From: Candidatus Melainabacteria bacterium
GTDB lineage: Bacteria > Cyanobacteriota > Vampirovibrionia > Obscuribacterales > Obscuribacteraceae
Assembly (NCBI GenBank): GCA_003175915.1
Contig: PSRH01000143.1
Coordinates: 1 to 27,525, forward strand
Length of the DNA: 27,525 bases
Reading direction: 5' to 3'
The notes under the pieces are model-generated. The model had not been told where the DNA came from. It made no database searches and saw only the letters and a program-made list of their open reading frames with translations. Positions 10,201-18,597 of the stretch are shown one piece after another. The translations under genes were made by a program, and so were the position numbers. The first letter of the stretch is position 1; every line of letters begins with the position of its first letter.

Positions 10201-13200
10201 ATGCCTTGAGTCAATTGCCAGTCAGAATGGCGGTGATAGAGATCTTCGCGCACTTGCTGCCGCATCGGCAGGTGCTGCTGGACTTGGAAGCTTTCAGCAA
10301 TCAATAACGGAGCTTCAAAGACTGGCGACCTCCTGGAATGCGGCAAGAACTCGTCCTGCCGGTAGCTTCGCCACGGGCCAGGTGGGATTGTGGGCTCAAG
10401 ACTTATCATTACCCGTACGCTTTAGTCCGCCCGACCCTGCCCGAACGGCACAAAATACTCGCCGGATTTTCATTGCAGCAAAGGCGCTGGGCATGCTCAG
10501 CGATCAGTCATTTCGTCCAATTTGGCAATTACACAATACTGCCGTTGCCGGTCACGCCCTTGCCGGGCCTGATGCAGGCCTGGCAGGACTTCTGCAGCCA
10601 GGTTCAACGCCGACAAGAGGTAGAATTCTAACTCTAGGAGCTCTCAACGATGCCTTGATCAACTGCGTAAATCCAGCTGATCCGGAAATCGCCGTGCAAG
10701 CTCTGACAAGACTTGCCCAAAACTTCTCAACGCTGCAAGTACCGCAGCAAGAAACGCTAAGATCCTCAGTCAGGCAACTGTTAGCGAGATTGTCACTACC
10801 AAACCAGGGCTACCAGGGCTCCCCAGATGGCGCTGCCGCTATAGACGCTCTTACCGGTCTTTTCGGACAGCCATCTATCCCTATGCTCGGTATAGACCGG
10901 GCGCTTACAGCCCGCAGTGCTCAGGAGCAATTGATCAGAACTCAATGCAGAGAAGAAGCGATTCGACTTTTGCCGACGATATTCAGCACTGCCCCAGATA
11001 ACGTCAGAAACATCATAATAGCTCAATTGACCGCAACCCTGGTTCCGCAAGGAGCAATGCTGGCTACTGACACGCCAGAGCTTAGGCAAGCAGCAGCAAT
11101 TGCTCTGGGTCGGCTGCTGGAAGGCAGGCCCGTTGCGCGTTCGTACCTCGGTAACAATCTTCCAGTCGCCGCTGACACAATTCAAAATTTATTGGGACAG
11201 CCATCTCCCCTTGCCACCTTCGCGTTGGATCAGAACCTAGTGCAGAGTGACCGGTCACCGCTGGCGAGATTGGAACTTGCTTTGCAGGACACATCGCCAC
11301 TTGTGCGACTGGCAGCTGTCGAAGCGCTCCTACGCGTTCGCCCAGCAAGAGTTTCTCATGGGCGGACGTTGCAGCAATTGTGTGCTGACCTGCTAATTAC
11401 GGAAACGGATCCAGCTGTGTTATCCGCGTTACGAAGGGCAGAATTTCTTCAGAGAGCACCAGATCCTACCTCACCTGACTATCAAAACGATTTTCAGATT
11501 GCTCGACGCGACCTTTTGTTTTCGCTGAATTGTCGAGGGCCGCGATCGCTTTCTGGTGTTCCCGCATTTCTTTTCGATCAGAGACATAATCTGACAGAGA
11601 CTTTTCGCCTTGAGCCACCCGGGCCGCGTTATGCACCATATAACGTGCCTTATCATACGCTTAGACCCGCTCCTCTTCGAACGATGGCTCTGGGAAATGG
11701 CCCGCATGCGCTTGATGCCCTCAAGTCCCTAGCTTACATAATAATCTCCCGCGGACGCCCCTTTGAATTGCCAACCGGGCAGGGACTCGCAGTCGGCCAC
11801 GCCGTGAGTATCATCACTGACCTATGCCAACAAGTTAATCCCGCCAACAATCTTCAAAAGGCGCAAGACGTATTGTGGGCAATTGAGCTGTGCCTATCGC
11901 TAGATTCGCGTTTGAGTCAACCCCGCCGTCTCAGCCTTCTCAACAGCTACATGCAACTAGTTCAACGCATGCCGCCGGATGCACAATTACGTCAGAGGGC
12001 AGGTGTGCTCGCTGCTATTGTTCTTGAACGGGAATTCGTAGCTTCACGTCCGGCTAATCAAGACACGGTTTCAAACGATTTGCAATTGGCATGTATTCGC
12101 CATTTGAACACTCACAGAACTCGCGCGGCACTGCCGGTCCTTGAGCTCATTGTTCGGACGAATCGAAATGGACCTGTTCTCCCTGCGGCCAACACCCTGT
12201 TACAGCAGTTGAGAGCCGATGCCAATATCGTTGCACCCGGCACTCCTGGGGGACCATTGAGAGGGACAGTTGCCTTCGATGATGCTTATGAGGACCTGAG
12301 AAGGCAATTGCTCGATGGCACCAACGGATTATTCGTTCAACCGGGGACCATTCAATTCAGGCCCGGACGAATACTAGACCATGTTATCCCAGAGGTGAGA
12401 GAGGCGCCCGGGAGAACGCCCGAGCAACGCAGACTATTATTATCTTTCGCCAACGGTGACTGGTTTAGAAGACCTGAGCACATTGCTCTTGCTCCTAACC
12501 TTCTCTACATTTGGTGGGAAGGATCGCAGTATCACCCACGTGTTGCACAGGGTCGGCCCGCTACATCAACTCCTCAGGCAGGATTCAGGAATCTAATAGC
12601 ATTAGCAGAACGCGATGCTGGGCCTCCCTCTGAGCGAAGGATACAGGAGCAGGCACGCCAGGCATTGGCTTGGATCGTTGCTGTTAATGGCGACGGGTTG
12701 GTGCATTCACTTAGGGACGAATTTGTGGGTCAGGCAGCCCAAGCTCTGCGCCGAATAACTTCAAGAAATCTTGCTGGACTTACTGACGTCGACTCTGTCC
12801 TTGCAGCAGCGCTGGTCGGTCAACCTTTTATTTCCCAAAATCGTGAAACGCGCAGAGATCTCTTGGAGGCACTTTGGAACCGTCGTGAATCTAATCGCGG
12901 CAGTATCAGCAATCCTCACGTAGCGCTGATACTGGCAGGCGCTTTGCGTGCTGAATATCAGACGATGCCGCGTCCTGATGAACCTGGATTTGCCGCAAGT
13001 CGACAGCTACAGATCACGCTGCTTGGGTATTTGGAAGACATCGGTCATAGGATGTGTGCACCAGTTGTGGAGGCGATTGCCACGCACCATCCAGTTCCGG
13101 AAGTGCGCGCTCGGGCCACACAAACGCTTACTGCCCTACACGATAATGTCTTGCGAGTCTGGGATCGCGCCCGCCGCCCGGCAGCAATTGATCAAACCAC

Positions 13201-15982
13201 TCTGCCGCCGGCCCGTGCTCAGGCACTAAGACAAGGGCTTCGGGGTAACGGGGAACATGACGGCATCGTGCAAGCCATGTTCAACGCTTATCTTGGCCGG
13301 CCGATCCTTGCAAATGATCCTCGCCACGATCTCTATGTTGAAGCTCTATCAGATCCACGTTCACACGTAAAACTGGCGGCCGCCCTTGTCGTCTTACGTT
13401 CCGAAAATACGGGCTTCACTCAACAAGAGCGGCAGGCTGCTATGGCGGTAGCTGCCGATGCAGCCCTTCATGGAATCCATATTGGCCTGAGGAATTCAGG
13501 CAGACAGATCCTGATCGACAATTTAGCGCTTGGTCGAAATGTCGTCCACCCTGTATCAGGAACAACGATCGAAATTGTCAAAACGGCAGACAATGTTACT
13601 TTGATTGAAAGCGCAAATGGTCGTATAACCAGTGCATTGATCAACGGCGTCATCAGAACTCCACAAGATGGAGTTACACCTCCGTTACTTGAATTCGTAT
13701 TTAGAGACAGCAATTTTACTCCCGAGACACGTCTGGCTGCAGCCAGATCCTGGTTTACAGCCGATCATAACGACATGGCACCGGCTGCCTACAACGCCTT
13801 TCTTGTTCTTCTTGTAGAGCTGTCTAATTCCACAAATCAGGCGACGCGAAACGCTGCGATCCAAATAATGTCCGATGCCCTAACCTCCGAACGAGAGCAA
13901 ATGGCATCGGTAGGACATTTCAACCGAGGGCAGAGGCAATTGCTTCTAGTTCGGGCGCTCGCCCAACTCGCCCACCCAGTGGCGAGAGAAGCCATCAGAA
14001 GGACAGCTCTTGAGCATCCACACTACCACGTGCGCCGCGAAGCGTCACGCGCTTATTCGGAATTCACTTTAAACAGTCTTTCTACTTCTCTGGCGCGGCC
14101 GCTTACTAACGATTCTGTTGTTTCCTTCGACCCGATCACAAGCGAGGGCGATTGGCGACGGCATTGGCTAACCGACAATCCTGCTTCAGGGCTTGCCCGC
14201 ATTGCTCAGCTTTATGCTCTCATCGATCGACGCAGCACAGCAATCCCTGCTTCAACCAAAGACCTTGTCATAAGTGCACTTATTCCCCTTGTGGTCGATG
14301 GTAACCCAGAAGCCTTTCGTCAGGGAAGCTGGATTTTCCGCACACTTGACCCAGCATTGGCAGCAGCAGGCATATTTCACTTGAACTTACGCCTGGGCGA
14401 CGAGCTAAGAGCTATTCAGGCCGGGCAAGCGCCAACACTGCAACAAAGACAAAAAATTGAACGCTGCCTTGATCTAATCCTTGCCGTTTGCAGAAGCTCG
14501 CCCCTAACTCAGGAATCGCTAGCCCGCTTACAAACAACTCTGCTAAATGTGAGAGAGCATGCCCATTTTGCCGAATCGCCTCAGATCCGGCAAATCGTCG
14601 CACTGATGGCCGCTTCTGTGTCAGGTCCAGTCTTAGCAATTAATGACGCTCGACTGAGCTGGCTGAATAACCCACACCCAGATCTTCAATTCCCGGCGGC
14701 CAGAGATTGTCTTCTGCCCAGTTCGACAGTATCAGCTGCCCAACGAGAGCGTGCGATTCAGGTACTCTCACACCTCTTCATTCATGGCACCAGTCAGATG
14801 CGTTCTCAAGCTCAGACAATACTCTCGGGTTTGACCGGAGCCGATGTCAACATAGCGCTAGATGCACTGGCAACGGTCGCACCGGGATTACAAGGACAAA
14901 ATCAACAGGCGCAACTCCTCAGGTGCTGGACATTCAGCGAGGAACTCTGCGAAAACGCACAATTGCCGCGCGAATCAGAACGCTTTCTCAGAGCGAGGCT
15001 CGAGCGCAGGCGGGCCGATGGTTCAGCCGATGAAGAGGAGTTACGAGGCTTGCAACTACGGCTCTTTGACGCTATTGCCCAAAATTCTTATAATCCCGAG
15101 ACTCTTTATTCCTCCACCGCTGTCGAGAGATATTCGGTTGCCCTCCTAGCAATGGAGCAGACCCACGGTCGTGACAGCCTTGAGTTTGCGCGCCTAGAGT
15201 TAGCTCTAGCCAAGGCCGCCTATAATCGCTCGCTCACTCACGAAAATGTTACTACACGACGACACGCAGGTGAGTTAGCTCTGCGATGTGCTCGGCACGC
15301 CTATCAAGTTTTGACATTACGCTTAGGTCCGGATGCACCCGAGACTTGCGACGCCTTATACAGACTCGGGATCATAGAAGTCAGTCAACTCAGGCATGCC
15401 GATGGTATCGAACATTTGAATGAGGCTTTAAGAGCATATAGACGCAATCCTAGCCACTTTGGTCTCGGCACTGGAGCTTGGATAGTCAGCCAGCTTGCTC
15501 AAGCCTATATAAGAAATGGTGACTTCAATAATGCAGAAAGAATTTCCCACCAATTGCTAAAAATGGCCACTGGCAGAGTAGCAGCCGAACACCGCATGGA
15601 AGTGCACGCGGCACTTGCCAATTTGGCAGAATCCTACGTTCGATTCGCACGGCCACCTCGATATAGCTCCGCGGAGACAGTTTGGCGCAGGGCGCTTGAA
15701 CTCTCCAGAAGTTCATGGGGTGAAGCAAATCCAACAACGTTGGAATCAATGCTAATGCTTGCCCAATGCCTGGCTGGACAGAAAGGAAACAGACAAGCTG
15801 CAACTGATTTGATGGATAGGGCAATGACACTATTCGGCCAACAGACAGATTTGTTTGCCAGCGACCGGTCGCGTATACACCGTGCTCATAGCCGCGTTCT
15901 GGCAACATTAGGCAGGTTGCGTGAGGCAGTGGAAGCTTCCAGACGTAGTCGCGATTTGAGCCCAACCACCTCGCCCAGATGA
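7265..15982 (+). CDS. Giant HEAT-like/TPR scaffold protein, 2905 residues
   Basis: One uninterrupted frame of 8.7 kb. Residues 1 to about 550 are a unique Gln/Asn-rich helical region. Residues about 555-655 are Gly/Ala-rich and hydrophobic (GVTAAVDLSMIVLGG, HMALGGTGFLTS) and could be a membrane-associating or pre-toxin-like segment. Residues about 895-2131 are colinear with the partial giant gene at the left edge and contain HEAT-like units such as SPLVRLAAVEALLRVRP and HPVPEVRARATQTL. Further HEAT-like units continue to about 2615 (HYHVRREASRAYSEF). The C-terminus (about 2618-2905) has kinesin-light-chain-type TPRs, for example GPDAPETCDALYRLGIIEV and ANPTTLESMLMLAQCLAG. No signal peptide or enzyme motif is visible. 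The start has GAAGG 7 bases upstream and lies just after promoter B. The role is probably a very large protein-interaction scaffold or secreted surface protein; the exact function is unknown. Confidence 0.88.
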   Translation: MFDRTDDQRGSLNIRLSMVREGWPLPVRRTIAPGQVLYCAAEALPIQDQPAPAPVAQLSPADRRRLQLELINQSANLDNDAIIALLPAQARQARTNTLRASIRRQVDALIECVRANPNADSNAIPFQNGMEPLSIDQITQIRNFINNNQNLQLNNLRDQIVQARLEHQLPAAFRNLLRERLRSEADSGTFGPLSRAIYNRVSTWLQQQIINTLQNLDDRLMAFPPGCPVEPPRSPISNRHVSDELYRAMIRRMRPGEPGTDINFRLPTLAGDSSPTPEQFNQLWRALNWFRDANELLSPIRQESQRQVISTLITRFNRPGWAREGYADVQQWQARAQAMINLESEMRACAELIVNIHNRFNTFPLDGLVGGNPPFPGQIEIQNGRITRIVPDLPATLHLLDPNNLSNENRIKIERCLQWLEHHGLRVNRQLARIFGEGANIYMLGDHATGDFAPADLAALRNRLPENVRNEFNLISHDFEVQPGPNNTYRVTPVTRYRNSPWYNYLNRIVDGTVYTERGATETLRAGELVLVNRSGRFELLAVENLASWKSSHTTWTNIRDGVTAAVDLSMIVLGGVEARAAWTAAGQLAARSGMGAARSYLARSLALRGGAWHMALGGTGFLTSAHFSDPAVHFLGISGRQLAQARHTAMFVDGGMMLTTGRGIGSIGTSRQLADQTQRVIAESFWLRNFERLGNLDLLHYTPIPYIRLSPSAGAAMRFSQARIGFAHLSTGHYLLPTLQVGMSFANVFGMVRDGRPPTGNALDPAGLTDRLPHTPFLAQYAEQLLTNANIDRGQITRLLGFITDNRPPQQAPERRRNVEQQLIDQFNRNGATERERLAVGTVLLLEAARNTADGAIPAHLGENATGLSSRTVRDFLAARYRESQDPEIRLLAAQGMMAVHDITAQEFATFCMAMAKNNNLPKEARAQAIIGVALCMNMAGIAEAELTNRVRNGRATVEDVTRYMVDNFGATHRDLQTCLESIASQNGGDRDLRALAAASAGAAGLGSFQQSITELQRLATSWNAARTRPAGSFATGQVGLWAQDLSLPVRFSPPDPARTAQNTRRIFIAAKALGMLSDQSFRPIWQLHNTAVAGHALAGPDAGLAGLLQPGSTPTRGRILTLGALNDALINCVNPADPEIAVQALTRLAQNFSTLQVPQQETLRSSVRQLLARLSLPNQGYQGSPDGAAAIDALTGLFGQPSIPMLGIDRALTARSAQEQLIRTQCREEAIRLLPTIFSTAPDNVRNIIIAQLTATLVPQGAMLATDTPELRQAAAIALGRLLEGRPVARSYLGNNLPVAADTIQNLLGQPSPLATFALDQNLVQSDRSPLARLELALQDTSPLVRLAAVEALLRVRPARVSHGRTLQQLCADLLITETDPAVLSALRRAEFLQRAPDPTSPDYQNDFQIARRDLLFSLNCRGPRSLSGVPAFLFDQRHNLTETFRLEPPGPRYAPYNVPYHTLRPAPLRTMALGNGPHALDALKSLAYIIISRGRPFELPTGQGLAVGHAVSIITDLCQQVNPANNLQKAQDVLWAIELCLSLDSRLSQPRRLSLLNSYMQLVQRMPPDAQLRQRAGVLAAIVLEREFVASRPANQDTVSNDLQLACIRHLNTHRTRAALPVLELIVRTNRNGPVLPAANTLLQQLRADANIVAPGTPGGPLRGTVAFDDAYEDLRRQLLDGTNGLFVQPGTIQFRPGRILDHVIPEVREAPGRTPEQRRLLLSFANGDWFRRPEHIALAPNLLYIWWEGSQYHPRVAQGRPATSTPQAGFRNLIALAERDAGPPSERRIQEQARQALAWIVAVNGDGLVHSLRDEFVGQAAQALRRITSRNLAGLTDVDSVLAAALVGQPFISQNRETRRDLLEALWNRRESNRGSISNPHVALILAGALRAEYQTMPRPDEPGFAASRQLQITLLGYLEDIGHRMCAPVVEAIATHHPVPEVRARATQTLTALHDNVLRVWDRARRPAAIDQTTLPPARAQALRQGLRGNGEHDGIVQAMFNAYLGRPILANDPRHDLYVEALSDPRSHVKLAAALVVLRSENTGFTQQERQAAMAVAADAALHGIHIGLRNSGRQILIDNLALGRNVVHPVSGTTIEIVKTADNVTLIESANGRITSALINGVIRTPQDGVTPPLLEFVFRDSNFTPETRLAAARSWFTADHNDMAPAAYNAFLVLLVELSNSTNQATRNAAIQIMSDALTSEREQMASVGHFNRGQRQLLLVRALAQLAHPVAREAIRRTALEHPHYHVRREASRAYSEFTLNSLSTSLARPLTNDSVVSFDPITSEGDWRRHWLTDNPASGLARIAQLYALIDRRSTAIPASTKDLVISALIPLVVDGNPEAFRQGSWIFRTLDPALAAAGIFHLNLRLGDELRAIQAGQAPTLQQRQKIERCLDLILAVCRSSPLTQESLARLQTTLLNVREHAHFAESPQIRQIVALMAASVSGPVLAINDARLSWLNNPHPDLQFPAARDCLLPSSTVSAAQRERAIQVLSHLFIHGTSQMRSQAQTILSGLTGADVNIALDALATVAPGLQGQNQQAQLLRCWTFSEELCENAQLPRESERFLRARLERRRADGSADEEELRGLQLRLFDAIAQNSYNPETLYSSTAVERYSVALLAMEQTHGRDSLEFARLELALAKAAYNRSLTHENVTTRRHAGELALRCARHAYQVLTLRLGPDAPETCDALYRLGIIEVSQLRHADGIEHLNEALRAYRRNPSHFGLGTGAWIVSQLAQAYIRNGDFNNAERISHQLLKMATGRVAAEHRMEVHAALANLAESYVRFARPPRYSSAETVWRRALELSRSSWGEANPTTLESMLMLAQCLAGQKGNRQAATDLMDRAMTLFGQQTDLFASDRSRIHRAHSRVLATLGRLREAVEASRRSRDLSPTTSPR
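9947..13657 (+). repeat. Colinear paralogous block shared with 1-3702
   Basis: The protein encoded here matches that of bases 1-3702 almost end to end, over 3711 versus 3702 bases, with only small insertions or deletions. Shared anchors are RPAGSFAT, LRTMALGN, GGPLRG.VAFD.AYE, ALAWIVAVNG.GLVHSLRD, GHRMCAPVVEA and LIDNL. Beyond it the two genes diverge completely: an RHS-like tail in the first, more HEAT-like units and TPRs in the second. The divergence looks old because the DNA is much less alike than the protein. Confidence 0.85.
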
Positions 15983-16066
15983 AGCTTGCTTAACGACAGA
16001 TGATACTGTTCGCTTGATACTGCCATGGCTCAATCGGCCGCCATCATAGGTTGTGCTCAAACGGCG

Positions 16067-18370
16067 TTAGTGAGTGAGCCACCATCTGACAGCTTCTTCG
16101 GCAAACATTGCCAATGGCACAACTCTACCACCAAACCTGGCGCGTCCACGTTCATACGCCCGCCTGAATGACTCCGAAAGGGTTCGGCGCGCAGTTGCCC
16201 GAGCCGGCGACTCGGTTGTCGAAGTCAATGTAGCATGCCGTGCTTGTGCTGCCTCAACTTGCGTATGTAGAGCTTCCGCTTGTCTCTCTAAGTTCGCTCG
16301 CGCCTCACCATCTAAAGTCGCTGCCGTATCCAGCAACTGCTGTCTCCTAGCCCGCATTCTCTCAATCTCCGTCGCAACCTGGTCCGCCAGAGCTCGTTCT
16401 CGCGCTTGTGGTTCCGATACCTCTCTACCTTGTTCATTGGCTACAACCATCCTTCCATCCGCATGTATTTCCATGTAGCCTAGGCGTGCCCCGCCCACGG
16501 CTCGCTCGCCGTGTAAGGCGACACGAGCTTCATTGGCGTGTTGGTCAACACGGACAGCATTATCTTGGTTGACACTGAATTGGACGAAATCTGCTAGCGC
16601 ATTCCCCGAGCGCCTGGTCGTTGTCTGAGCTGCGTCGTTATTCGCTGCGGCTGTGAGCGTTGATTGACGATGCACTCGGTAAAGTTGATCATATAGACTG
16701 CCTAGTGTCTCATGTAAGTTCGCTTCGCTAACGTTTCCTCTTAGCCTATTAGTAGGCAGGGCAACGCGAATCTCTGCAAGGCGACCATCTGATCCATGCA
16801 CAAAGGTATGCTCCGCTACGACAGTGCCTTCATGTGCGGTTGTACTTTCCACGACCCGGATACGGTTGAATACCTCTGCATGCTCAGGAAACATCTCGCT
16901 TCCTGTGCGGCGGATAAACTCCGTCAATTGTTGAGCGCGATCAGCCGTTCCGGTTTGGTTACTCAAAGTATTGATAAACTCGAGACACCTGGCACGGTAG
17001 TCGGTGATTGTGTCATTATGGAAGAAGGGATTCCCGGGGTTTTGCGCCCTGGCCTGTTGAAGTGCCGTTTCCACATTTTGAGCTCGCGCCTGGGCGTTAG
17101 CACCTTCGATTGTTCGGGGCTGCCGCGCTGAAACGTCTCTTGCTTCTTCGCTGGTTTGTCTTAGTGGCTCACCGGTTGTGGTATCATGCGGAACGTTTGC
17201 TGCTGAATCAGTCGGTTGCCCACTGCGCCTTCCGAAGAGAGCATTCCAGCCCGCGCCTGCCGTATACCTAGTGCCGCGTCCCAACTGCCTGGTGAGCCAC
17301 CAACCACCCCGTAGAGTTGCCGGTCCGCCATAACGTAACGCCCCATACGTTGCTGCACCAGTTCCAGCCAGTGCTCCCAATTGAATGCTCAACGGCAGTC
17401 CCTCGAACCATTCCAAAAAGTTCCAACCAGTCTCCTCCTCTCGTCGGCGATCTACCAATCGGCGCGCATCTATTTGCTGCTGCTGCCGCTCGTTGACCTG
17501 GCCAACCGGCATCGGCCGATTGCCTACCGGTTGATCTCCAGCGTTAGCCTGTTGAGCGTTAGGGTTAGGCAAAACACCTTGCCGAACGTCTATAAGCTCT
17601 AGATTCAATCCGTCCTGAGGCCGCGCTGCATTCCTCGGCGGATGGACCACATATAACGGGGGGACATGAGTTTGCAACCGAGTATTCAACGCCGTGCGGA
17701 CATTCTCTCTTTGGCCTGCTGGCACAGTGCGCCATACAGCTCTAAAGCGGGCCCGAATGGCAGCCGCTTGTCCAGCATTTTCACCGGCTTGAAAATATTC
17801 TCTGATCAAACCATTTAGGTTTGTGACCGCCTCCTCACTCCAGAAGCGGTTATCTATAGGGATTGGTAATATTCTGACCGTTTCCGTTCTGCCACCAACA
17901 GTTTGGCGGAAGGTACCCTCAATGGTGGCAGGACGTGACGGATTGTTAGACCCATCTACAACACTAAGATTGAAATGATAACCCCTCAGGTTGGCGCCAT
18001 TGAGATATGTGCATAGTTGGCGGGCAACTCTTTCTCGATCGGCTTGATCTGTACACCCATCCAGTATTCCAGCGATTTGCCGAATTAAACGGTCGCGTTC
18101 ATCGCTCGGCCGGCCGGGACGAACACCATCCACCGCCGGCCCTGCACCTCTGAGCATTTCTCTGCAGTAGTTTATAACCGGTTGTCTCAACTCCGACTCA
18201 TTGACAGGGCGGCGCTGGGCAACAATAAGAACATCGCCTGGCCGGGCTCGCTCGGGGCGGTTCTCATTGCCGTCACCAAGCAGCAAATCGAGCAGTTGAC
18301 CTTCCCTTAGTAGCGGTGAATCCGTTGGCCTTTCGGGCCGCCTGCCGCTCCTGATGTCGTACTCTCTCAT
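16067..18370 (-). CDS. Membrane-anchored coiled-coil protein, unknown family (copy 2)
   Basis: A 767-residue paralogue of the 4700-7030 product, of unknown function. I start it at the ATG at 18370 (MREYDIRSG, matching MREFDNLSS in copy 1), with GGAG 8 bases upstream. A longer frame opens at 18478, but those 36 residues have no counterpart in copy 1 and run through promoter C. The N-terminal domain (about 1-310) is close to copy 1, for example INYCREMLRGAGP and PAGQRENVRTALNTRLQTH. A Gly/Ala-rich hydrophobic segment follows near 325-350 (LGALAGTGAATYGALRYGG). The C-terminal domain has LHETLGSLYDQLYRVH, a strong coiled coil (EIERMRARRQQLLDTAATLD), and an amphipathic end (ARFGGRVVPLAMFAEEAVRW). 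The middle part after the membrane segment has diverged most. It is convergent with the 2905-residue giant gene, so the two form a module that is repeated in the window. Confidence 0.86.
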   Translation of the reverse strand: MREYDIRSGRRPERPTDSPLLREGQLLDLLLGDGNENRPERARPGDVLIVAQRRPVNESELRQPVINYCREMLRGAGPAVDGVRPGRPSDERDRLIRQIAGILDGCTDQADRERVARQLCTYLNGANLRGYHFNLSVVDGSNNPSRPATIEGTFRQTVGGRTETVRILPIPIDNRFWSEEAVTNLNGLIREYFQAGENAGQAAAIRARFRAVWRTVPAGQRENVRTALNTRLQTHVPPLYVVHPPRNAARPQDGLNLELIDVRQGVLPNPNAQQANAGDQPVGNRPMPVGQVNERQQQQIDARRLVDRRREEETGWNFLEWFEGLPLSIQLGALAGTGAATYGALRYGGPATLRGGWWLTRQLGRGTRYTAGAGWNALFGRRSGQPTDSAANVPHDTTTGEPLRQTSEEARDVSARQPRTIEGANAQARAQNVETALQQARAQNPGNPFFHNDTITDYRARCLEFINTLSNQTGTADRAQQLTEFIRRTGSEMFPEHAEVFNRIRVVESTTAHEGTVVAEHTFVHGSDGRLAEIRVALPTNRLRGNVSEANLHETLGSLYDQLYRVHRQSTLTAAANNDAAQTTTRRSGNALADFVQFSVNQDNAVRVDQHANEARVALHGERAVGGARLGYMEIHADGRMVVANEQGREVSEPQARERALADQVATEIERMRARRQQLLDTAATLDGEARANLERQAEALHTQVEAAQARHATLTSTTESPARATARRTLSESFRRAYERGRARFGGRVVPLAMFAEEAVRWWLTH

Positions 18371-18378
18371 GGTCTTAT

Positions 18379-18382
18379 CTCC
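18379..18382 (-). promoter_or_regulatory. Ribosome binding site deciding the 18370 start
   Basis: On the minus strand GGAGATAAGACC precedes the ATG at 18370, placing GGAG 8 bases from the start codon. The same GGAGATAAGA core precedes the ATG at 7030. The alternative ATG at 18478 lies upstream of the predicted transcription start, so it could not be used from promoter C. Confidence 0.75.
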
Positions 18383-18417
18383 AGGCCTTAGGCCAAAACA
18401 AGCTGTCAAGCAAGCTG

Positions 18418-18450
18418 ATCGTAAAAGCCGGAGGTTGACCGAGACCTGAC
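18418..18450 (-). promoter_or_regulatory. Direct-repeat promoter C, driving the 18370 gene
   Basis: Minus strand 18450-18435 reads GTCAGGTCTCGGTCAA. An 11-base spacer leads to TACGAT (18423-18418), so transcription would start near 18411. The repeat and spacer match promoter A, although the spacer bases themselves differ. That supports function rather than simple copying of the whole region. Confidence 0.68.
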
Positions 18451-18467
18451 TAAGCACTACTTTTCCG

Positions 18468-18490
18468 CACGGTTTCATGCGGTTTTTCCC
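18468..18490. promoter_or_regulatory. Doubled CGGTTT box in divergent region 2
   Basis: Two CGGTTT cores start at 18470 and 18480, exactly 10 bp apart. The first is 20 bases from the end of box C. The second is 37 bases before box D. Divergent region 1 has a single core that satisfies both distances, and its gap between boxes is 56 bases instead of 66. The extra copy therefore accounts for one helical turn. Confidence 0.45.
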
Positions 18491-18516
18491 CCTTAACCAG
18501 AATGCCTACGCGGCCA

Positions 18517-18548
18517 GTCAAGATCTGGTCAACCGGATTACTTAACGT
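18517..18548 (+). promoter_or_regulatory. Direct-repeat promoter D, driving the 18598 gene
   Basis: GTCAAGATCTGGTCAA (18517-18532) is the best match to the consensus. A 10-base spacer leads to TAACGT (18543-18548), and a start near 18555 would give a leader of about 43 bases. It differs from promoter B by one base in 16, but the flanks are different. Confidence 0.66.
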
Positions 18549-18597
18549 TGAACCAGTGGTGCTGGGCGTCTGATAGCTAAGAAGAGGGTTTATTCAA

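Noticed and set aside
15983..16066. Terminator between convergent genes
   Set aside because: No stable hairpin followed by a T run on either strand.
18435..18463. Sigma70-like promoter in plus direction: TTGACC, 17 bases, TACTTT
   Set aside because: TTGACC is the reverse complement of the GGTCAA half-site. The equivalent position at the other minus-strand copies (7086, 24286, 27048) has no -10 at 17 bases, whereas all have one in the minus direction.
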